64,000 nt of DNA from Pseudomonas asplenii. Its GTDB lineage: Bacteria; Pseudomonadota; Gammaproteobacteria; Pseudomonadales; Pseudomonadaceae. Below, one piece after another: positions 7,060-16,101 of this stretch. The stretch covers positions 162,792 to 226,791 of the forward strand of contig NZ_JSYZ01000006.1 of NCBI RefSeq assembly GCF_001293465.1, in the 5' to 3' direction. Made by a program: the position numbers and the translations under genes. A model generated the notes under the pieces. It did no database searches. It saw nothing but the letters and a program-made list of their open reading frames with translations, and was not told where the DNA came from. Within the stretch, counting starts at the first letter, position 1, and each line of letters begins with the position of its first letter.

Positions 7060-10000
7060 ATGAACCTTCCCGAATCGGTCCCCGGCGCCCTGGCGGGCTT
7101 TCACCCGGCCGTCAGCGCCTGGTTTCGCCACACCTTCCCGGACGTCACCGCCGCCCAGGCCCGTGCCTGGCCGCTCATCGGTCAGCGCCGGTCGACCCTG
7201 ATCGCCGCGCCCACCGGCTCCGGCAAGACCCTCACGGCCTTTCTCGCGGTGATCGACGAGCTGGTGCGCCAGGGCCTCGCCCAGGGTGGCAAGCTGCCAG
7301 CAGAAACCCGGGTGGTCTACGTCTCGCCGCTCAAGGCACTGTCCAACGATATCCGCATCAACCTGCAGGAGCCGCTGGCCGGGATCACCGCCGAACTCGA
7401 GCGCCAGGGCCTGCCGCCCTTGCGGATCGATACCGCGGTGCGCACCGGCGATACCCCGGACCGGGAGCGTGTGCAGATGCGCAAGAGTGCGCCGCACATC
7501 CTGGTCACCACTCCGGAATCGCTGTATGTGCTGCTCGGCTCCGAGTCCGGGCGACGCATGCTCGCCAGCACCCGCACAGTGATCGTCGACGAAATCCATG
7601 CCATCGCCGCCAGCAAGCGCGGCAGCCACCTGGCACTGAGCCTGGAGCGCCTGCAGGCATTGTGCGGCGAACCGCTGCTGCGGATCGGCTTGTCCGCCAC
7701 GCAGAAGCCGATCGACGCGGTGTCACGCTTCCTGGTCGGCAACCGGCGTCCCTGCGAAATCATCGATATCGGCCACGCCCGCCCGCGCGACCTGGCCCTC
7801 GAAGTACCCAGGGTGCCGTTGAGCGCGGTGATGGCCAACGACGTCTGGGAACAGGTCTACGACCGGCTCGCCGAACTGGCCCGCGAACATCGCACCACCC
7901 TGGTGTTCGTCAATACCCGGCGCCTGGCCGAACGCCTGACCCGCCACCTGAGCGAGCGCCTGGGCCAGCAGGCCGTCGCCGCCCACCACGGCAGCCTGGC
8001 CAAGGAGCACCGGCTGGAGGCCGAGCAGCGTCTCAAGCGCGGCGAGTTGCAAGTACTGGTCGCCACCGCGTCGCTGGAACTGGGCATCGACATCGGCGAA
8101 GTCGAGCTGGTCTGCCAGATCGGCTCGCCGGGCTCGATCTCGGCGTTTGTGCAACGGGTCGGCCGCTCCGGCCATCAGGTCGGCGGCACGCCCAAGGGCC
8201 GGCTGTTCCCGACCAGCCGCGACGACCTGCTCGAATGTGCCGCCCTGCTCGACTGCGTACGCCGCGGCGAACTCGATGTCCTGCTGATTCCCCGCGCGCC
8301 GCTGGATGTGCTGGCACAGCAGATCGTCGCCGAAGTCAGTTGCCAGCAATGGCAGGAAGCGGCGCTGCTGGCGATGATCCGCCGCGCCAGCCCCTACGCC
8401 GAACTCGACGAACAGACCTACCAGGCACTGCTGCAGATGCTCGCCGAGGGCTTCAACAGTCGCCAGGGTCTGCGCAGCGCCTACCTGCACCGCGATAGCG
8501 TGGCCCGCACCCTGCGCGGAAGGCGCGGCGCCCAGCTGACGGCCCTGACCAGCGGCGGGACCATTCCGGACAACGCCGACTACGCCGTGCTGCTCGAACC
8601 CCAGGGGCTGAACATCGGCACCGTCAATGAGGATTTCGCCGTGGAGAGCATCGCCGGCGATGTCTTCCAGTTGGGCAACCATTCCTATCGGATTTTACGG
8701 GTGGAGACCGGCCGGGTGCGGGTCGAGGATGCCCAAGGCCAGCCGCCGAGCATTCCGTTCTGGCTCGGCGAAGCGCCCGGACGCAGCAACGAACTGTCGT
8801 TTGCCGTGGCGCGCCTGCGCAGCCAGCTGGACGAGTTGCTGGGGGCCACGCCGGGTAATCTGCGGCCGAGCCTGGACTGGTTGTGCCATGAGCTCGGCCT
8901 GGACCTGGCCAGCGCCGAGCAGATCGTCGAATACCTGGCCCGCGCCCGCCAGGCCCTCGGCGCACTGCCATCGCAGGATACCCTGCTGATGGAGCGGTTC
9001 TTCGACGAATCCGGCGGCACCCAGCTGGTTATCCACAGCCCCTTCGGCAGCCGGGTCAACCGCGCCTGGGGCCTGGCCCTGCGCAAGCGTTTCTGCCGCA
9101 CGTTCAACTTCGAATTGCAGGCGGCGGCCAGCGAGGACGCCATCGTGCTGTCGCTGTCCACCAGCCACAGCTTCGCCCTGGAGGAAGTCTGGCGTTACCT
9201 GCGTAGCCAGAGCGCCGAGCAGATCCTCGTCCAGGCGCTGCTCGACGCACCGCTGTTCGGCGTGCGCTGGCGCTGGAATGCCGGGGTCGCGCTGGCCTTG
9301 CCGCGCTTCGTCGGCGGGCGCAAGGTGCCGCCGCAGATCCAGCGGATGAAAGGCGAGGACCTGACCGCCTGCGTCTTCCCCGACCAGATCGCCTGCCTGG
9401 AAAACCTCGCCGGCGAACGGGAGATTCCCGATCACCCGCTGGTACGGCAAACCCTCGACGACTGCCTGCACGAAGCCATGGACAGCGAGGGTTGGCTGGC
9501 CCTGCTACGGCGCATGGAGGCCGGTGACATCCGCCTGATCGCCCGCGACCTGCCGGCGCCCTCGCCCCTGGCGGCGGAGATCCTCAACGCCAAGCCCTAC
9601 ACCTTTCTCGACGACGCGCCACTGGAGGAGCGCCGGACCCAGGCCGTGCTCAACCGCCGCTGGAGCGACCCGCAGAGTACCGACGATCTCGGCGCACTGG
9701 ACGGCGACGCGATCAACGCGGTGCGGGCAGAAGCCTGGCCGCAACCGGCCAGTGTCGACGAAATGCACGAAGCGCTGATGAGCCTGGCGCTGGTCAGCGA
9801 TGCCGAGGTGGCGGACAACACGCACTGGGCGGACTGGCTCCAGGCCCTGGCTGGCAGTGGGCGCGCCACCCGCCTGCAACTCGACGGCCAGGGCGGCTGG
9901 GTGGCCCTGGAGCGCCTCGGCTGTCTGCGGGCCCTTTATCCACAGGCCGTACTGCAACCGGCGTTGCAACCGCCGGCGGACTTCGAGCGCAACCGGGACC

Positions 10001-11355
10001 GCGACGAGGCCGCCGTCGAGGTGGTCCGCGCCCGCCTCAGTGGCTTTGGCCCGTTGTCGCTGGCGCAGATCGCCCGGCCGCTGGCCCTGGACAGCACCAC
10101 GGTGGCCCAGGCCCTGGCGAAACTGGAGGGCGAGGGTTATGTGTTGCGCGGCCGTTTCAGCCCTGGCGCCAGCACCGAACAGTGGTGCGAACGGCATCTG
10201 CTGGCGCGCATTCATCGCTATACGGTCAAGCGCCTGCGGCGGGAAATCGAACCGGTCAGCCTGCAGGACTTCATGCGTTTCCTGTTCGACTGGCAGCACC
10301 TCTCCAGCGCCAGCCAGGCCCGCGGCAATGCCGCCCTGCCAGCGATCGTCAGCCAGCTCGAAGGTTATGCCGCAGCCGCCGGCGCCTGGGACAGCGAACT
10401 GCTCAATGCCCGCCTGAAGGATTATTCATCGAGCTGGCTGGATGAGTTGTGCCGCTCGGGCAAGCTGGTGTGGATGCGGCTCAACGCCCGCGGCAAGGGT
10501 GCGGCGATGACGCTGCGCAGCACCCCGGTCGTGTTGCTGCCGCGGCCCCAGGTGACGCGGTGGAGCAGCCTGGCGCAACAGACCGCGATCGAGGAGCTGT
10601 CACCGCGCACCCTCAAGGTCCATGCCGCACTGAGCCAGCACGGCGCGTTATTCTTCGACGAACTGCTGCACGAGGCCCATCTGCTGCCGACCGAACTGGA
10701 GGCCGCGCTGCAGGAACTGGTCGGCGCCGGGCTGGTGAACGCCGACAGCTTCGCCGGGCTGCGGGCGCTGATCACACCGGCCAGCAAACGCCAGGCTCGG
10801 GGCGCGCGGCGCGGGCGTGGTCCGCTGGTCGGCGGGATGGAGGACGCCGGACGCTGGGCCTTGTTGCGCCGCTCCCCGGCCGAGGCAACTGATCGCTTGC
10901 CGGAAGAAACCCTCGAGCATATCGCCAGGACCCTGCTGCGCCGCTATGGCGTGGTGTTCTGGCGGCTGCTGGAACGGGAAGCGGAATGGCTGCCGAGCTG
11001 GCGCGAGCTGCTGCGCACCCTCCATCGCCTGGAAGCCCGTGGCGAGATTCGGGGCGGGCGCTTCGTCAGTGGCCTGGCCGGAGAACAGTTCGCCTTGCCC
11101 GAGGCCATTCCCTTGTTGCGCGAGGTTCGTCGTCGACCCCTGGATGGCAGCCTGGTCGCGGTATGTGGCGCCGACCCGCTGAACCTGGCCGGCACCTTGT
11201 TGCCGGGCAGCAAGGTGCCGGCGTTGGCAGGTAATCGGCTGGTGTATCGCGATGGGATACCCGCAGCCGCCGAAATCGCCGGCAAACAGCTGTTCTGGCT
11301 GGAACTCGAGCAGCCGGCAGCGGATGAGGTCAAACAAAAGCTGATCCGGCATTAG
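7060..11355 (+). CDS. lhr: Lhr family ATP-dependent DNA helicase (long form)
   Basis: A 1431-residue superfamily 2 helicase. Motif I is APTGSGKT (residues 50-57), with a Q-motif glutamine at 33, motif II DEIH (about 177-180) and motif VI QRVGRSGH (about 365-372). They are followed by the Lhr winged-helix and beta-barrel core, then several hundred residues of the C-terminal extension found in the long Lhr of proteobacteria and actinobacteria. Lhr translocates 3'-5' on DNA and is linked to repair; a uracil-DNA glycosylase activity has been ascribed to the C-terminal part in E. coli. The open frame extends 33 codons upstream, but the AAGGA site ahead of this ATG fixes the start. It is monocistronic, with no nuclease partner gene beside it. 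Confidence 0.92.
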   Translation: MNLPESVPGALAGFHPAVSAWFRHTFPDVTAAQARAWPLIGQRRSTLIAAPTGSGKTLTAFLAVIDELVRQGLAQGGKLPAETRVVYVSPLKALSNDIRINLQEPLAGITAELERQGLPPLRIDTAVRTGDTPDRERVQMRKSAPHILVTTPESLYVLLGSESGRRMLASTRTVIVDEIHAIAASKRGSHLALSLERLQALCGEPLLRIGLSATQKPIDAVSRFLVGNRRPCEIIDIGHARPRDLALEVPRVPLSAVMANDVWEQVYDRLAELAREHRTTLVFVNTRRLAERLTRHLSERLGQQAVAAHHGSLAKEHRLEAEQRLKRGELQVLVATASLELGIDIGEVELVCQIGSPGSISAFVQRVGRSGHQVGGTPKGRLFPTSRDDLLECAALLDCVRRGELDVLLIPRAPLDVLAQQIVAEVSCQQWQEAALLAMIRRASPYAELDEQTYQALLQMLAEGFNSRQGLRSAYLHRDSVARTLRGRRGAQLTALTSGGTIPDNADYAVLLEPQGLNIGTVNEDFAVESIAGDVFQLGNHSYRILRVETGRVRVEDAQGQPPSIPFWLGEAPGRSNELSFAVARLRSQLDELLGATPGNLRPSLDWLCHELGLDLASAEQIVEYLARARQALGALPSQDTLLMERFFDESGGTQLVIHSPFGSRVNRAWGLALRKRFCRTFNFELQAAASEDAIVLSLSTSHSFALEEVWRYLRSQSAEQILVQALLDAPLFGVRWRWNAGVALALPRFVGGRKVPPQIQRMKGEDLTACVFPDQIACLENLAGEREIPDHPLVRQTLDDCLHEAMDSEGWLALLRRMEAGDIRLIARDLPAPSPLAAEILNAKPYTFLDDAPLEERRTQAVLNRRWSDPQSTDDLGALDGDAINAVRAEAWPQPASVDEMHEALMSLALVSDAEVADNTHWADWLQALAGSGRATRLQLDGQGGWVALERLGCLRALYPQAVLQPALQPPADFERNRDRDEAAVEVVRARLSGFGPLSLAQIARPLALDSTTVAQALAKLEGEGYVLRGRFSPGASTEQWCERHLLARIHRYTVKRLRREIEPVSLQDFMRFLFDWQHLSSASQARGNAALPAIVSQLEGYAAAAGAWDSELLNARLKDYSSSWLDELCRSGKLVWMRLNARGKGAAMTLRSTPVVLLPRPQVTRWSSLAQQTAIEELSPRTLKVHAALSQHGALFFDELLHEAHLLPTELEAALQELVGAGLVNADSFAGLRALITPASKRQARGARRGRGPLVGGMEDAGRWALLRRSPAEATDRLPEETLEHIARTLLRRYGVVFWRLLEREAEWLPSWRELLRTLHRLEARGEIRGGRFVSGLAGEQFALPEAIPLLREVRRRPLDGSLVAVCGADPLNLAGTLLPGSKVPALAGNRLVYRDGIPAAAEIAGKQLFWLELEQPAADEVKQKLIRH

Positions 11356-11373
11356 AAAAGACTGAAGGGCCTC

Positions 11374-11465
11374 TTCGCGGATGAATCCGGCTCCCACAGT
11401 GTCAGCGTGGTTCGCAGGATTCATGCACGAGCGAGCACTTGTGGGGCCGGATTCATCTGCCAAAG
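11374..11465. repeat. REP doublet downstream of lhr
   Basis: TCGCGGATGAATCCGGCTCCCACAG at 11374-11398 is paired with the inverted copy CTTGTGGGGCCGGATTCATCTGCCAAAG at 11438-11465, with mismatches at the outer end. It separates the convergent lhr and mscS-family genes, so it may serve as their shared 3' boundary; no U-tract terminator is visible there. Confidence 0.8.
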
Positions 11466-11486
11466 GGCCAGGACAGGCACCCCGAA

Positions 11487-13589
11487 TCACTGAGTCTGCA
11501 CCCGTTCCCCAGGCAGCAGCACCGCCCCGCCTTCCGGTTTTGGCGCCACCTCTTCCTGCGGCGGTGTGCGGTTCGGCAACATCACCGTCTGTGGATAAGT
11601 CTGCGCGAAGTGCACCCAGGGGCTCTGATCCACCAGCTTCTTCAAGCGCTCGTTGAATGCCCGGCTCACCGCGTACTGCCCACCGGATACCGTGCGGAAC
11701 TGTGCCGTCAGCACCACGCCATTCAAATCCATCCGGTCCACCCCGAATACCTCCAGCGGCCCCTGCAGGTTGAACTTGAGGAAGCTGTCCTCGCTGATCA
11801 TCCGCCCGGCCTCGCGAATCAGCGCGGTGGCCTTGTCGACATCGGTGTCGTAGGTGAACTGCACCGAGAAGAAGGCAAAGGCGAATTGCCGCGACTGGTT
11901 GGTGACCGCCTTGATCTGGCCGAACGGCACCGAATGGACGAAACCCTTGCCGTCACGCAGGCGCAGGGTGCGGATGGTCAACCCCTCCACCGTGCCGGCG
12001 TGGCCGGAGTCGAGCACCACCCAGTCGCCGATCGACAGGGTGTCCTCGATGATGATGAACAGGCCGGTGATCACATCCTGCACCAGTTGCTGGGAACCGA
12101 AGCCGATCGCCAGCCCGACCACCCCGGCCCCCGCCAGCAGTGGCGCAACGTTGATCCCCAGGTTGGCCATGGTGGTGATGGTGCAGATCACCACGAGGAT
12201 GATCTTCACCGCATTGCGCAGCAACGGCAGGATGGTTTTCACCCGCATGCTCGGCTGGCGCGAGGAGCGCGGGTTGATCGGCGGCTTCAGCGCTTCCTGG
12301 ATCGCCGTGTCGAGCACCACCCACAGCAACCAGGTGGCCAGCAGGATCAGGCCGATGCGACTCAGAGCATCGCTGATCGCCCGCCCCACGGAGTTCTGGG
12401 CGGCGAACTCGTAGAGCGACAGCCCCCAGATCCGCCCGAGCAATTCGATGAAGGTCACCGCCAGGGCAATCCGCAACAGCGCATGCAACAGGCTCAGCAG
12501 ACGCTCCTTGTACACGCTGCTGCGCTGGATCGCCTCGGCGCTGCGGCCCTTGAACAGGTGCTGGATGATGGTGCTGAGAAACACCGTGCCGATCAGCAGC
12601 ACGGTGGTCAGCAAGGCACAGCGCAAGGCCTTCTGGCTGTCTTCGCCGGCACCGATCAGGTTCACCACCGAGACCAGCACCATCAGCAGGATCGGCCAGT
12701 ACCACAGGCCGGAGAAGATCCGCAGCGACTCCTGCAGTGCCGGCTGGCGCAGGCGCTGGGCCAGGGGCCGATTGCGGATCAGGTGGGCCACCGGGCGACG
12801 CAGGCGGAACACCAGCACACCGAAACACAGCGAGGCGAACAGCCCGGTGAACACGGCGACGCTGCTGGTGATATTGCCGCCCAGTTGCCGGGCGATCTGC
12901 GGGCTGGTGAGCGCATCGCTGAGGGCCGCCAGGAAACCGATCAGGAACAGCGGGCGCGGGCTGTAGCTGCGGATGACCCGCACCGCCTGGCGCTTGTGGC
13001 CAAGATCGAACAGCACGCTCAGGCACAGCAACAGCCCGGTGGAGAACACCCCGCTGCTGGTGGCATAGGCCAGGCACAGCGCCAGGGCGCGGCCTACCGA
13101 GACCGGCAGCAGATGACTGGCATAGAGGGTCAGCGGCAGGCTGGCCAGGGCTGGCAACATGTAGGGCAGGAGGTAGCCCACCAGTGAGCGGCCGCGTTCG
13201 CGATTGAGCAACAGTGGCTGGCGGTTAAGCCGGCGGGCGGCGAACCGGCCGAGCAGACTCAGCCCGGCGAAACTGCCGATCCACACCAGCGACAGCAGCA
13301 GGAAGTCGGCGGCCACGCTCCAGGGCGAACGCTCGACGGTCTGGCTGACCAGCCGATCCATTTCATCAGCCGCCCGGTCGGCTCGCAGGCGCCAGGCGTC
13401 CAGCAGGTTGTCGTTGAGGTCGAGCTTGTCCTGGACCTCCTCGATACTGGAACTGAGGGCGCCCAGCAGGCCACCCTGCACCAGCGGCTCGGGCGGAGCC
13501 TGGGGCGTGGCGGCGGGAGCGGCGCCAACCCCGCAACTGACGGCTAGCAGGAAGGTCGACAAGACGATGGCCAGCTTGAATCCGGGCAC
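11487..13589 (-). CDS. MscS-family mechanosensitive ion channel, large form (YbiO-like)
   Basis: A 700-residue inner-membrane protein. It has an N-terminal signal sequence (about 1-23), a short periplasmic helical segment and then around ten hydrophobic helices. The MscS core follows from about residue 475: the glycine/alanine-rich pore helix GAGVVGLAIGFGSQQLVQD and the beta-domain start FIIIEDTLSIGDWV, then the alpha-beta vestibule. Such extended MscS homologues open under hypo-osmotic shock to release solutes. It ends with a proline-rich tail. Its long periplasmic and multi-helix N-terminus resembles YbiO/YnaI more than KefA. It is convergent with lhr and divergent from the LysR gene. Confidence 0.9.
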   Translation of the reverse strand: MPGFKLAIVLSTFLLAVSCGVGAAPAATPQAPPEPLVQGGLLGALSSSIEEVQDKLDLNDNLLDAWRLRADRAADEMDRLVSQTVERSPWSVAADFLLLSLVWIGSFAGLSLLGRFAARRLNRQPLLLNRERGRSLVGYLLPYMLPALASLPLTLYASHLLPVSVGRALALCLAYATSSGVFSTGLLLCLSVLFDLGHKRQAVRVIRSYSPRPLFLIGFLAALSDALTSPQIARQLGGNITSSVAVFTGLFASLCFGVLVFRLRRPVAHLIRNRPLAQRLRQPALQESLRIFSGLWYWPILLMVLVSVVNLIGAGEDSQKALRCALLTTVLLIGTVFLSTIIQHLFKGRSAEAIQRSSVYKERLLSLLHALLRIALAVTFIELLGRIWGLSLYEFAAQNSVGRAISDALSRIGLILLATWLLWVVLDTAIQEALKPPINPRSSRQPSMRVKTILPLLRNAVKIILVVICTITTMANLGINVAPLLAGAGVVGLAIGFGSQQLVQDVITGLFIIIEDTLSIGDWVVLDSGHAGTVEGLTIRTLRLRDGKGFVHSVPFGQIKAVTNQSRQFAFAFFSVQFTYDTDVDKATALIREAGRMISEDSFLKFNLQGPLEVFGVDRMDLNGVVLTAQFRTVSGGQYAVSRAFNERLKKLVDQSPWVHFAQTYPQTVMLPNRTPPQEEVAPKPEGGAVLLPGERVQTQ

Positions 13590-13717
13590 GGCGCAATTCC
13601 TCTTCGGCGGTCACTGTAAGGAACTGAGTCCCGCAAGACCGGCAAAGTTCGCTTGGGGTTCACCCGAGCGTTCCACCTGCGCGGACTCCATGGTTTTGCG
13701 CAAGGCTTGAGGGCGTG

Positions 13718-13787
13718 TTCGCGGGCAAGCCACCCTCCTACAGGTAGGGGGATACCCTCGTTTTGCGTTCGGCGCGGCCCCTGTGGG
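13718..13787. repeat. REP-like sequence, degenerate pair
   Basis: TTCGCGGGCAAGCCACCCTCCTACAG at about 13718-13743 is a REP core of the class also found near 28,388. A weak inverted partner core (CCTGTGGGAG) lies near 13777-13786. The remaining 275 bases between the MscS gene and the LysR gene show no ORF and no clear promoter. Confidence 0.55.
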
Positions 13788-13864
13788 AGACGAAAGATTG
13801 CGCCAGCGGGCCAGTCGCGGTATTTCACTAGCCATTCCCCCTTGGGTCCCGGGTGCCATCCAGC

Positions 13865-14776
13865 ATGCGAAGACAATTCGACGACATCCTGCTCGGCAGT
13901 ATCGAGCTGTTCTGCCTGGCCGCCGAAGCCGGCAGTTTCACCGGTGCGGCCGCGGTGGCCGGCGTCACGCCGGCGGCCGTGAGCCGGTCGATCTCGCGCA
14001 TGGAGCAGCGCCTGGGCGTGCGCCTGTTTACCCGCACCACCCGCAGCATTCGCCTGACCGAAGGCGGTCGGGCCTACTTCGAGCAGTGTCGACAGGCGCT
14101 GACGCAACTGTCCGAGGCCCAGCGCGAGGTCATGGGCAAACAGCAGGAGCCGGCCGGCACCCTGCGCATCAGCATTCCCACCACCTACGCCCACCATCGC
14201 CTGCTGCCCCTGCTGCCGGCCTTTCGCGCGCGCTACCCGGCAGTACAGGTCGAGACGCATATCAGCAACCGCAACATCGATTTCGTCGAGGAAGGCTACG
14301 ACCTGGCGATCCGGGTACGGGTGCTGCCCGACTCCGGGCTGATCGCCCGGCATCTGGAGGATGCGGCACTGGTGGTGGTCGCCAGCCCCGACTATCTGCG
14401 CCGGGCCGGGACGCCGCGACAGCTGGAGGACTTGCAGGACCATGAGTGCATCCAGTTCGAACTGCCCAGCAACGGGCGGCGCATCACCTGGCTGTTCAGG
14501 GAAGATGGCAAGGACCGCGAGGTGCTGGCCGACAGCGGCTACTGCTGTTCGGAAGACGTGCTGGGCGGTGTGACGCTGGCCCGACATGGTGCCGGCCTGT
14601 TCCAGACCTACCGCTTCATCGTCGAGAAGGAACTGGCCGAGGGTTCGCTGGTGGAGGTGCTGCAGCCTTTCGCCGGCCGCTCGCGCCCTTTCACCCTGCT
14701 CTATCCCCATGGCCGGCACGTGCCGCTGCGGCTCAGGGCGTTCGTCGATTTTCTGCTGGAGCAGCGGTTTGGCTGA
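13865..14776 (+). CDS. LysR-family transcriptional regulator
   Basis: A 303-residue regulator. The N-terminal winged HTH spans about residues 5-62 (FCLAAEAGSFTGAAAVAGVT, then PAAVSRSISRMEQRLGVRLF). The effector domain from about residue 90 begins GTLRISIPTTYAHHRLLPLL, as in the CrgA/AaeR-like subgroup that often controls neighbouring oxidoreductase or efflux genes. Here no divergent metabolic target is adjacent; the MscS gene is the divergent neighbour. A GTG four codons upstream is an alternative start and neither has a strong Shine-Dalgarno. The ligand is unknown. Confidence 0.9.
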   Translation: MRRQFDDILLGSIELFCLAAEAGSFTGAAAVAGVTPAAVSRSISRMEQRLGVRLFTRTTRSIRLTEGGRAYFEQCRQALTQLSEAQREVMGKQQEPAGTLRISIPTTYAHHRLLPLLPAFRARYPAVQVETHISNRNIDFVEEGYDLAIRVRVLPDSGLIARHLEDAALVVVASPDYLRRAGTPRQLEDLQDHECIQFELPSNGRRITWLFREDGKDREVLADSGYCCSEDVLGGVTLARHGAGLFQTYRFIVEKELAEGSLVEVLQPFAGRSRPFTLLYPHGRHVPLRLRAFVDFLLEQRFG

Positions 14777-14880
14777 GGCAACACCGGAACGAAGGTGTCA
14801 GCTCACTGCTAGCTGAGAGCCAGCTCAGAACGTTGTACAGTACCCGACTGGATATGCACGCGTCCTGATAGGAGGGCACA
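14777..14880 (+). promoter_or_regulatory. Upstream region of the ATPase-Toprim pair
   Basis: This 104-base spacer holds an inverted repeat TCAGCT-N7-AGCTGA near 14798-14816 and a third related copy (CAGCTCAG) just after. They are followed by an AGGAGG Shine-Dalgarno next to the GTG start. I could not assign a convincing -35/-10 pair. The repeated CAGCT units may be a binding site (inference). Confidence 0.3.
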
Positions 14881-16101
14881 GTGCCTGAGCCCAGTATCTC
14901 CGCCAACTTCAATGACAGGTACGCCATGATCGTCAAAACCATTCATGTTGATGGTTTCAAGTCCATCCATTCGGAAACGGTTGAACTAGGTCGTGTCAAC
15001 TGTTTCATTGGCGCCAACGGCGTGGGCAAAAGCAATATCCTGGAAGCGATAGGAGTGCTGGGCTCCGCTGCCAACGGGGTTGTCGATGATGAGGCATTGT
15101 TGCGTCGTGGCGTACGGGCAGGGGTACCACGGCTGTTCAAAAGTTCGTTTACCACCAAACGGACCCCGGCGCATATCGGTATCAGTGCAGAAGGCTGCTG
15201 CGAACAACTTTACCGTGTCTCTCTGCTCAATCCTCTGGAATCGCCGGAGCCGGCGTGGACCTACAAGACCGAAGTCCTGAAAGATGGGGTTCAGGACATT
15301 GTTTCCGACGGTGTACGCAACAAGAAGAACCTCAATCCGCAAGCTGGCCTGGCGGCGTTGCGACTGGTCGAGATAGAACAGGCAAACCCGGCAGCGCAGT
15401 TGATGAAGTGCCTGCAGGAATATGCGATCTACTGCCCGAATACTCCGACTCTGCGCGGGACGGTACCGGACATGCAGCCACGGGCACCGGTAGGCCTTAG
15501 TGGTGGTCAGTTGGCTGAGGGTTTTTCAGAGCTGAGCAAGCTGCTTGATGACAGCGAGGTACTGGATGAAGTTCTTGAGTTGATCGACTGGGTTTCAGAC
15601 GTCCAGGCCACGACACGGGGTTCAGCATTACTCTCCCCCAAGGTTCCGCGAACCAAATGGATGCTGAAATTCACCGATCGCCATATGCACAAAAGCCGCA
15701 ACGAGTTGACAGCCTATGACGCCAGTGAGGGTGCCCTCTATGTCATATTCTGCGCACTTCTTTGTCTATTGCCGTCTGCCCCCAGACTTTTTGCCATCGA
15801 CAACCTGGATCAGGCGCTCAACCCAAGACTGGTCGCACGCCTGACAGCACGCCTGGCCGGCTGGCTGAAGCACAACGGGCCAGAACGGCAAATGCTCTTT
15901 ACCGCACATAACCCAGCGGTGCTTGATGGGCTGGACTTGTCGGATCCTGATGTTCGGCTGTTTGTCGTGGAACGTAATAGCGAAGGACTGACCCGGGTAC
16001 GCAGGCTGGAGCTGTCAGACAAACTTCGGGCAATGAATGAGGAGTACCCGTTATCGCGCCTTTGGTTGATGGGGCACCTGGGAGGTGTGCCGAATGTCTG
16101 A
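14881..16101 (+). CDS. AAA (OLD/AAA_21-like) ATPase, first gene of a putative defence pair
   Basis: A 406-residue ABC-type ATPase of the OLD/RecF-like group. The Walker A GANGVGKS lies at residues 44-51, after the typical VDGFKSI strand. A signature-like D-A-S-E-G is at 280-284, the Walker B region is FAIDNLDQALNP (304-315), and the H-loop TAHNP is at 341-345. The usual Walker B glutamate position is Asn308. No Toprim domain is fused; a separate Toprim gene follows and overlaps by 8 bases. An ATPase plus a Toprim protein is the layout of the PARIS (AriA/AriB) anti-phage system and split OLD nucleases, but family membership is inferred. The GTG start has a strong AGGAGG; ATG at 14926 is the alternative. 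Base composition is visibly lower in GC than the flanks. Confidence 0.8.
   Translation: MPEPSISANFNDRYAMIVKTIHVDGFKSIHSETVELGRVNCFIGANGVGKSNILEAIGVLGSAANGVVDDEALLRRGVRAGVPRLFKSSFTTKRTPAHIGISAEGCCEQLYRVSLLNPLESPEPAWTYKTEVLKDGVQDIVSDGVRNKKNLNPQAGLAALRLVEIEQANPAAQLMKCLQEYAIYCPNTPTLRGTVPDMQPRAPVGLSGGQLAEGFSELSKLLDDSEVLDEVLELIDWVSDVQATTRGSALLSPKVPRTKWMLKFTDRHMHKSRNELTAYDASEGALYVIFCALLCLLPSAPRLFAIDNLDQALNPRLVARLTARLAGWLKHNGPERQMLFTAHNPAVLDGLDLSDPDVRLFVVERNSEGLTRVRRLELSDKLRAMNEEYPLSRLWLMGHLGGVPNV

Noticed and set aside
11439..13187. 582-codon plus-strand frame over the MscS gene
   Set aside because: Gln/His-rich shadow of a membrane protein gene.
15496..15510. Exact LSGGQ string (residues 206-210) in the ATPase
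   Set aside because: Too far (about 100 residues) from the Walker B; the D-A-S-E-G at 280-284 has the right distance, so this match is coincidental.
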